Below, in pieces: positions 4,833-9,002 of a stretch of DNA of 9,002 bases. A program made the translations under genes and the position numbers. The stretch is taken from assembly GCA_045657465.1 (NCBI GenBank), contig JAZOTD010000023.1, positions 1 to 9,002 on the forward strand, read 5' to 3'. The DNA comes from RGIG1681 sp045657465 (GTDB lineage: Bacteria > Bacillota > Clostridia > Christensenellales > UBA1242). Under the pieces are notes generated by a model that had not been told where the DNA came from, searched no databases, and saw only the letters and a program-made list of their open reading frames with translations. How positions within the stretch are numbered: position 1 is the stretch's first letter; every line of letters begins with the position of its first letter.

Positions 4833-5456
4833 TTAACTATTTGTTTCTGTTTGAGATGTTGAATAGCTTCCAAAATAATTTTTGTTGAAGGTTGCATCAA
4901 TTGAACTTTGATGAGCCTCATGAGCTGTTGCAAGTGTTTTTTGCATTTCTTTTGGAAGTGCCTTAAACGCCAAATTTGCTTCTTTTTGCTTAATTTCTCT
5001 TCTTCTTGGAGCATAGCTTGAAAAACGTCCAAAAAGGTCAATTGTCATGCTTTCTGCAATGACTTGTTCTGGTGTTTGATCTGTAAGTTCACAATAGTTG
5101 AAAAATGCTGGCATGTCAAATTTTGATTTTGAGTCTTGAACATTATCAACAAGTCCACCATTGAAATCAAAAACAAATGAATAGTCTGAAAACACAACAT
5201 TGAAACCCTTGCATGAAACAATTACAAATTTTGGATCTTGTTCGTTTGGTATTTTTGCACAAGCAGTTACGTCATATTTTTCAAAAAACTTTTCAATTTC
5301 TGCAAGTTTGAGTTTTTTGATAAACTCAGTTGAATAGAAGTCGCCACGATAAATTTGTTCACCAGAAAAGTTAGCTGCTGGCATTTCAGTAGCTTTTTGT
5401 GCGTTTGCAAGTGCAAGTTCTTCTTTTGTAAGTTTTGAAACTTTTGCTTCGTTCAT
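4833..5456 (-). CDS. hypothetical protein, 207 residues, not recognised
   Basis: This leftward gene has a good SD (AAGGAG on the minus strand, complement of 5463-5468) six bases before its ATG, a promoter candidate and a terminator, so it is probably expressed. I recognise no domain or catalytic motif. The protein looks cytosolic, with no signal peptide and no membrane segment. It has a charged helical N-terminus (about residues 4-25), a mixed region with aromatic-rich beta-like stretches around 75-125 (including VVFSDYSFVFDFNGG), a basic YAPRRREIKQKE segment near 152-163 and a Ser/Thr/Gln-rich tail. It lies between rplA and rplJ, which are usually adjacent, and converges on rplA across four terminators. 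Codon use looks like that of the neighbours by eye, so recent foreign origin is not obvious. A profile search would be needed to assign it. Confidence 0.75.
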   Translation of the reverse strand: MNEAKVSKLTKEELALANAQKATEMPAANFSGEQIYRGDFYSTEFIKKLKLAEIEKFFEKYDVTACAKIPNEQDPKFVIVSCKGFNVVFSDYSFVFDFNGGLVDNVQDSKSKFDMPAFFNYCELTDQTPEQVIAESMTIDLFGRFSSYAPRRREIKQKEANLAFKALPKEMQKTLATAHEAHQSSIDATFNKNYFGSYSTSQTETNS

Positions 5457-5468
5457 CGCAGACTCCTT

Positions 5469-5511
5469 TTATTATCGTAATAAGTTTAACATATAAAAAA
5501 CCACATTTCAA
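5469..5511 (-). promoter_or_regulatory. candidate promoter of the orphan gene with an overlapping palindrome
   Basis: On the minus strand, TTGAAA (complement of 5506-5511) and TAAACT (complement of 5483-5488) are 17 bases apart. The perfect palindrome TTATTA-TCG-TAATAA (5469-5483) overlaps the end of the -10 box and the predicted start, where a repressor site would lie. The -10 match is only moderate and no regulator is identified. Confidence 0.4.
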
Positions 5512-5541
5512 TACCCAAATGAATTTTTTTTGCAAAAAGGG

Positions 5542-5569
5542 TTGACAATTTATTTATATGGGGTATAAT
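5542..5569 (+). promoter_or_regulatory. consensus promoter of rplJ-rplL
   Basis: Perfect TTGACA (5542-5547) and perfect TATAAT (5564-5569) are separated by 16 bases, the strongest promoter match in the window. Transcription would start near 5576, leaving a leader of about 160 bases that contains the L10 element and an attenuator. Confidence 0.9.
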
Positions 5570-5580
5570 AATTTTGTTAA

Positions 5581-5665
5581 AAAGATTAGTGCCGTAGACA
5601 GCAAGTGAGTTATTGTAATTATATGCAACATCTCTTAATATCTTGCCGAGGAATATGATGATATT
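5581..5665 (+). promoter_or_regulatory. L10 leader (ribosomal protein L10 / L12 mRNA-binding element)
   Basis: The leader carries the conserved strings of the L10 leader family: TTAGTGCCGTAGACAGCAAG (5586-5605) and CTTGCCGAGG (5642-5651). GCAAG (5601-5605) pairs with CTTGC (5642-5646), enclosing an imperfect stem between about 5607 and 5634. L10 in complex with L7/L12 binds this RNA, which mimics its 23S rRNA site, and represses rplJ-rplL. Position between a strong promoter and rplJ is as expected. Confidence 0.88.
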
Positions 5666-5674
5666 GTTTTGTAT

Positions 5675-5705
5675 CCTTATGTTCCTGTGAGCATAAGGTT
5701 TTTTT
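5675..5705 (+). terminator. rplJ leader attenuator (intrinsic terminator)
   Basis: CCTTATG (5675-5681) pairs with CATAAGG (5692-5698) around a 10-base loop, followed by seven T (5699-5705). It lies upstream of the rplJ SD, so it is an attenuator. A competing helix of ten pairs, 5649-5658 with 5677-5686, uses the end of the L10 site (AGGAA) and blocks the terminator arm. Confidence 0.85.
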
Positions 5706-5735
5706 AATCTTCACACGAAAAAAGGAGGATAAACA

Positions 5736-6224
5736 ATGTCAGCAAATTTTGAAAACAAAAAAGTGGTTGTAAGCGAAATTGAAGCACTTGCAAAAGACGC
5801 TAAGTCTATTGTTCTTGTTGATTATCGTGGACTTACTGTTGCTCAAGCTACAGAGCTTCGTAACAATGTTAGAAGCGCTGGTGGCACATACAAAGTTTAC
5901 AAAAACAGACTTATGAAAATTGCTTTCGACAAGCTTGGAATTGAATTCCCAGCATCTGATTATGAAGGCACAACAGCTGTTTTGTTCCACAACACTGACG
6001 AAGTTGCTCCTGCTAAAATTGCACTTGATGGTTCAAAGCAATTTGGTACTTTGAAATTAAAATCAGGTTATGTAAGCGGCAAGTATTACAATACTGCTGA
6101 AATCACAAGCCTTGCAAACATCCCATCAAGAGAAGTTTTGGTTGCACAACTTCTTGGTATGCTTACAAACCCTATGCGTTCTCTTGCTGTTGCAGTTTCT
6201 GAAATTGCAAAAAAGAATGCATAA
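5736..6224 (+). CDS. rplJ: 50S ribosomal protein L10
   Basis: This 162-residue protein has the L10 N-terminal globular domain, with SIVLVDYRGLTVAQATELRNNVR (about residues 24-46), YKVYKNRLMKIAF (52-64) and EGTTAVLF (77-84), followed by the LKSGYVSGKYY region. The C-terminal helix (about 140-162, containing LGMLTNPMRSLAVAVSEIAKK) binds the L7/L12 dimers of the stalk. L10 anchors the stalk to the L11-binding region of 23S rRNA. A strong SD, AAAGGAGGAT (5721-5730), precedes the ATG. The gene starts its own transcription unit with rplL, under the L10 leader, rather than continuing from rplA as in many Firmicutes. Confidence 0.96.
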   Translation: MSANFENKKVVVSEIEALAKDAKSIVLVDYRGLTVAQATELRNNVRSAGGTYKVYKNRLMKIAFDKLGIEFPASDYEGTTAVLFHNTDEVAPAKIALDGSKQFGTLKLKSGYVSGKYYNTAEITSLANIPSREVLVAQLLGMLTNPMRSLAVAVSEIAKKNA

Positions 6225-6301
6225 TTTAAGCAATTAAAAAATCAAAATTAAAAATTATAAAAAACATTAAACAAAATTTAAACATAATAAGGAGAAAAAT
6301 T

Positions 6302-6673
6302 ATGGCAGATATCAAAAATATGATTGAAGAAATCAAGAAAATGACAGTCGTTGAACTTAACGATCTTGTTAAAGCTATTGAAGAAGAATTTGGAGTTTCT
6401 GCTGCTGCTATGGCAGTTGCTGCTCCAGCTGCAGGCGCTGGTGCTGCTGCAGAAGAAGAAAAGAGCGAATTCAATGTTGTACTTAAAGAAGTAGGTGCAA
6501 ACAAAATCGCTGTTATCAAAGTTGTTAGAGAAATCACAGGACTTGGTCTTGCTGAATCTAAAGCTATGGTTGATGGTGCTCCAAGCACAATTAAAGAAGG
6601 CGTTGCTAAAGAAGCAGCTGATGAAATGGTTGCTAAATTCAAAGAAGCAGGCGCTACTGTTGAACTTAAGTAA
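6302..6673 (+). CDS. rplL: 50S ribosomal protein L7/L12
   Basis: This 123-residue protein has the standard three parts: an N-terminal dimerisation helix pair (about 1-32, MTVVELNDLVKAIEEEFGV), an Ala/Gly-rich flexible hinge (about 33-52) and a C-terminal factor-binding domain (about 55-123) with EFNVVLKEVGANKIAVIKVVREITGLGLAESKAMVD. L7/L12 recruits and stimulates the translational GTPases and is present in several copies per ribosome. SD AAGGAGA (6289-6295) precedes the ATG. The 77-base gap after rplJ is almost free of G and carries no visible structure. A strong terminator follows. rpoB, the frequent downstream neighbour, is absent here. Confidence 0.97.
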   Translation: MADIKNMIEEIKKMTVVELNDLVKAIEEEFGVSAAAMAVAAPAAGAGAAAEEEKSEFNVVLKEVGANKIAVIKVVREITGLGLAESKAMVDGAPSTIKEGVAKEAADEMVAKFKEAGATVELK

Positions 6674-6703
6674 TTTTAGCTAAACAATTTAAAGTGTGAA
6701 GTT

Positions 6704-6729
6704 AGGTGTGGAATTTCCACACCTTTTTT
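6704..6729 (+). terminator. terminator of rplJ-rplL
   Basis: AGGTGTGGA (6704-6712) pairs with TCCACACCT (6716-6724) around a 3-base loop, followed by a run of T to 6729. This is a strong intrinsic terminator 31 bases past the rplL stop codon. The -35 box of the next promoter starts two bases after the T-tract. Confidence 0.93.
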
Positions 6730-6730
6730 A

Positions 6731-6759
6731 TTGCGAAAGATGTTTTTTGGTGTTATAAT
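6731..6759 (+). promoter_or_regulatory. extended -10 promoter of the HD-domain gene and map
   Basis: TGTTATAAT (6751-6759) is a perfect extended -10 box. A weaker -35, TTGCGA (6731-6736), sits 17 bases before TATAAT. Predicted start is near 6766, on the SD itself, so the leader would be only about a dozen bases. The spacer ends with GTTTTTTGGTGT, the same 12-mer as in the rpmG promoter spacer. Confidence 0.75.
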
Positions 6760-6777
6760 TAGCCTAGGAGATGGCGG

Positions 6778-7476
6778 ATGAATTTAATTAAACACATGTT
6801 AAATGACCCAGCCGTTGTTGGGGAATATCAAAAAATTGATGCAGTGAATCCATATCCATCAAATCATGGCATGAAGCATATTTATGGTGTGCTTGATTTG
6901 ATTGAAAGGTCTCATCATGTTTTTGATTTAAATGAAAGAGAAATTTTAATGCTTAAAACCTGTGCGGTTTTGCATGACCTTGGTCAAACACAGGGCAGAA
7001 AAGACCACAGTTTGCGTGGCAGAGTTTTTGCAGAAAACTACCTTCCTAAACAAAATGTGTTTACAGAAGAAGAACTCACCAAAATTTATGACGCCATTGA
7101 GTTTCATGATGAATATCAAGACTATTCAAAAGTTCCAAGCAAAATTGCATGGCTTATTAATGTTATTGACAAACTTGATATTTCAAAAAACCGTCTTGAA
7201 GACAATTATCTTGACAGGTTCGACTACTCATCTTATGCGGACATTGAAAGACTAGATTTTTACAAAACTGAAAACGGAATCAAGATTGTGATTAAAACAA
7301 TTGAAAATCCAAAACTTATTTCAAGCAAACAGCTTTTTACAAGAAATTTGTTTGCAAAAGGAATGAACGCACTTAGGCATTTTGCAAGAGCCCATGGTTT
7401 TGTGGCTGAAGTGTATTTAGAAGATGAAAAACTTGACCTAGAAAATATAGACACTAGCGTAATTTTTGATAAATAA
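6778..7476 (+). CDS. HD-domain protein (predicted metal-dependent phosphohydrolase)
   Basis: This 232-residue protein carries an HD metal-binding signature: H34 in HGMKH, H66-D67 in LHDLG and D131 in the INVIDKLD stretch. Histidines H77 (DHS) and H110 (FHDE) could complete a two-metal site. HD proteins hydrolyse phosphate esters such as nucleotides, cyclic nucleotides or 2',3'-cyclic ends; the substrate cannot be read from sequence. There is no RelA/SpoT synthetase, GYP motif or membrane segment. I chose the ATG at 6778 because AGGAG (6766-6770) is 7 bases upstream. An earlier ATG at 6771 opens a six-codon frame only. The gene is followed 9 bases later by map, probably in one operon. The C-terminal about 60 residues show no motif I know. 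Confidence 0.85.
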   Translation: MNLIKHMLNDPAVVGEYQKIDAVNPYPSNHGMKHIYGVLDLIERSHHVFDLNEREILMLKTCAVLHDLGQTQGRKDHSLRGRVFAENYLPKQNVFTEEELTKIYDAIEFHDEYQDYSKVPSKIAWLINVIDKLDISKNRLEDNYLDRFDYSSYADIERLDFYKTENGIKIVIKTIENPKLISSKQLFTRNLFAKGMNALRHFARAHGFVAEVYLEDEKLDLENIDTSVIFDK

Positions 7477-7485
7477 GGAAGATAT

Positions 7486-8349
7486 ATGAAAGATACTGAA
7501 AAGTGTTGGTGTGAAAGCGGAAAATGTTATGGTGAATGCCACAAAGACTTCGATTTAAAACTTGAAGACTTAAAAAGAAAAGGCTATATTGTTCCGCCAA
7601 GAAAACTTATAAAAACACCAAAGCAAATTGAAGGAATTAGAGAAGCATGCAAAATAAACACCTTGATTCTAGACAAGGTTGCAGAGCTTATTCATGAAGG
7701 AATGACAACTGAAGAAATTGATCAAATTGTTTATGACGAAACAATCAGGCTTGGTGGAAGACCTGCTCCGCTTGGATATGAAGGTTTTCCTAAATCAGTT
7801 TGCACTTCGGTTAATAGCGTTGTGTGTCATGGCATTCCAACAAAGAAATATAAACTTAAAGCTGGTGATATTGTCAATGTTGACTGCACAACAGAAGTAA
7901 ACGGATTTTATGGTGACAGCTCAAGAATGTTTGTGATTGGCGAAGCTAGTGAAAAAGCACAAAAGCTTGTGCAGGTTGCAAAAGAATGTCTTGATTTGGC
8001 AGTTGAAAAAATTAAACCATATCAACCTGTTGGCAATGTTGGACATTGGGTTAGCAAGCACGCAAAGGCAAACGGTTGCAGTGTTGTCAAAGAACTCGGC
8101 GGGCATGGTGTTGGTCTTGAAATGCATGAAGACCCATTTGTTAGCCACACAGCAAAGTTTGGAACAGGAATGTTGCTGGTTCCTGGAATGACATTTACAA
8201 TTGAACCAATGATTAATGCTGGAAGGGCAGGTGTTGGAATAAATGAAGCTGATGGTTGGACAATCTTTACACTTGATGGTTCGCTTTCAGCTCAATGGGA
8301 ATACACTCTTTTAATGACCGAGAATGGCGTTGAAATTTTAGCAAAATAA
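7486..8349 (+). CDS. map: Type I methionine aminopeptidase with N-terminal SEC-C motif
   Basis: This 287-residue enzyme removes the initiator Met from nascent proteins. An N-terminal SEC-C-like zinc motif (C7, C9, SGK at 11-13, C18, H19) precedes the catalytic pita-bread domain. The SEC-C class is known in several Firmicutes and is thought to help binding at the ribosome or to metal. All metal and catalytic residues of type I enzymes are visible: H115 (VCHG), D133 (VNVDCT), D144 (YGDSS), H207 (GGHGVG), H214 (MHEDP), E240 (TIEPM) and E272 (WEYTLL). SD AAGGAAG (7475-7481) overlaps the stop of the HD gene. The length suits type I plus the extension. Its co-transcription with an HD protein next to ribosomal genes suggests only general housekeeping linkage. 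Confidence 0.96.
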   Translation: MKDTEKCWCESGKCYGECHKDFDLKLEDLKRKGYIVPPRKLIKTPKQIEGIREACKINTLILDKVAELIHEGMTTEEIDQIVYDETIRLGGRPAPLGYEGFPKSVCTSVNSVVCHGIPTKKYKLKAGDIVNVDCTTEVNGFYGDSSRMFVIGEASEKAQKLVQVAKECLDLAVEKIKPYQPVGNVGHWVSKHAKANGCSVVKELGGHGVGLEMHEDPFVSHTAKFGTGMLLVPGMTFTIEPMINAGRAGVGINEADGWTIFTLDGSLSAQWEYTLLMTENGVEILAK

Positions 8350-8358
8350 AAAACAAAT

Positions 8359-8393
8359 AAAAAAAGAAAGTGAAATTTTCACTTTCTTTTTTT
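8359..8393 (+). terminator. bidirectional terminator between map and the aldolase gene
   Basis: Seven A, then GAAAGTGAA (8366-8374), pair with TTCACTTTC (8378-8386) and seven T (8387-8393) around a 3-base loop. A-tract and T-tract on the two sides let it serve map on the + strand and the aldolase gene on the - strand. Confidence 0.92.
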
Positions 8394-8402
8394 GTTGTTT
8401 AA

Positions 8403-9002
8403 TTAAACGCCTTCAACAAGTTCGATTGCATGTGCAATTTGTTCTTTAACATTCTTTTTGCCGGCTTTGTTATAATCTCTTTGGTCGAAGTGATTAGGAT
8501 TTTCTGCAAGGTCTTGTCTTACGCCAGCAGTATGAGCGAGTCTAAGGTCTGTGTCCATATTGATTTTGCAAATTGCAGTCTTTGACATTTTTATTATATC
8601 TTCTTCAGAGATTCCTTGACTCTTTTTGATTTCGCCACCATATTTTTTAATAAGTTCAACCCATTTTGCTGGTACTGTTGAGCTTCCGTGAGCAACGAGT
8701 GGGGTTTCTGGGATTGCTTCGTGAACACTGTTTATAACACCATATTGAATAACAGGAGTTTTTATTGATTTATTAACGCCATGAGCTGTTCCAATTGAAA
8801 TTGCCAAGCTGTCAACACCAGTTCTTGAAACAAAGTCTTTTGCTTCGTTTGGGTCTGTGAAAGATTCGGTGTCACTATGAACCATATCTTCTGTTCCAAT
8901 AATTTTTCCAAGTTCTGCTTCAACTGTAACGTTTCTTTCGTGAGCATATTCAACAACTCTCTTTGTTTCAGCAATATTTTCTTCATAAGGTAATGCACTA
9001 CC
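8403..9002 (-). CDS. fba: Class II fructose-1,6-bisphosphate aldolase, C-terminal part (5' truncated by window edge)
   Basis: The minus-strand frame is open from the window edge to TAA at 8403, giving the last 199 residues. It begins GSALPYEENIAETKRVVEYA and continues with EAELGKIIGTED, a signature of zinc-dependent class II aldolases, which cleave fructose-1,6-bisphosphate to DHAP and glyceraldehyde-3-phosphate. Expected zinc/substrate residues seen are E30 in EAELG, H74 in GTAHG and H105 in VAHGSSTVP (window numbering), and KINMDTDLRLAHTAGVR follows. VAHGSS..P instead of HGGSG resembles the subtype of about 305 residues found in cyanobacteria and many Firmicutes. The N-terminal catalytic Asp/His region lies outside. 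The ATG at 8885 is internal, not the start. It converges on map across a shared terminator. Confidence 0.94.
   Translation of the reverse strand, partial: GSALPYEENIAETKRVVEYAHERNVTVEAELGKIIGTEDMVHSDTESFTDPNEAKDFVSRTGVDSLAISIGTAHGVNKSIKTPVIQYGVINSVHEAIPETPLVAHGSSTVPAKWVELIKKYGGEIKKSQGISEEDIIKMSKTAICKINMDTDLRLAHTAGVRQDLAENPNHFDQRDYNKAGKKNVKEQIAHAIELVEGV

Noticed and set aside
4763..5041. Minus-strand 92-codon open frame overlapping the orphan gene
   Set aside because: It overlaps the better-supported 207-residue frame in another phase, has no SD, and reads like a frame-shifted low-complexity shadow.
8762..8998. Minus-strand 78-codon open frame overlapping the aldolase
   Set aside because: The overlapping frame encodes unmistakable aldolase motifs up to the window edge; this one is a shadow.
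1..9002. Alternative genetic code with UGA read as Trp, since no gene here ends in TGA
   Set aside because: All stops seen are TAA or TAG, but Trp codons checked in several genes (for example secE, nusG, the oxidoreductase) are TGG and full-length families are obtained without any in-frame TGA. Absence of TGA stops in 13 genes can be chance in A+T-rich DNA.

Overview
The window is A+T-rich bacterial chromosome with tight operons, AAGGAG-type Shine-Dalgarno (SD) sequences, sigma-A/sigma-70 type promoters and standard-code stop codons. Four features point to the Firmicutes/Clostridia side: the gene order rpmG-secE-nusG-rplK-rplA, a four-cysteine L33, a Firmicutes-style L10 leader with an attenuator, and a type I methionine aminopeptidase with an N-terminal SEC-C motif. 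It is probably an uncultured gut-type lineage, but I cannot name a genus from sequence alone. No transposase, phage gene, CRISPR array, tRNA or rRNA is visible.

Layout. (1) 1-1891, + strand: the 3' part of tsaD (tRNA t6A synthesis) followed 10 bases later by a COG2509-type FAD-dependent dehydrogenase. (2) 1892-2100: a control region with two promoter candidates, an A+T-rich hairpin between them and a second hairpin in the rpmG leader. (3) 2101-4444, + strand: rpmG, secE, nusG, rplK, rplA. The nusG-rplK gap carries an mRNA copy of the 23S rRNA site for L1, the expected autoregulatory operator. (4) 4445-4832: no gene, but three related terminator-like stem-loops (about 4483-4539, 4600-4651, 4685-4740) with a shared apical motif, inside a set of longer inverted and direct repeats, then a fourth plain bidirectional terminator. 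(5) 4833-5456, - strand: an unrecognised 207-residue protein. (6) 5457-6730, + strand: a consensus promoter, an L10 leader with an attenuator, rplJ, rplL and a strong terminator. (7) 6731-8393, + strand: an extended -10 promoter, an HD-domain phosphohydrolase and map (methionine aminopeptidase), ending in a terminator shared with (8) 8403-9002, - strand: the 3' part of a class II fructose-bisphosphate aldolase.

How it works together: regions 3 and 6 are the translation/transcription core. L33, L11, L1, L10 and L7/L12 are 50S proteins, NusG is a transcription factor and SecE is part of the translocon. Two feedback circuits can be read from the DNA: L1 acting on the rplK-rplA mRNA, and L10 (with L12) acting on the rplJ leader through mutually exclusive antiterminator and terminator helices.

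The most unusual region is 4445-5456. The normally contiguous rplKA and rplJL blocks are separated by the repeated hairpin cluster and an opposing orphan gene. The hairpins keep a 3x3 internal loop, an A/C mismatch and flanking pairs, while their outer stems and one loop-closing pair change in a compensatory way. This suggests a selected structured element that I do not recognise.
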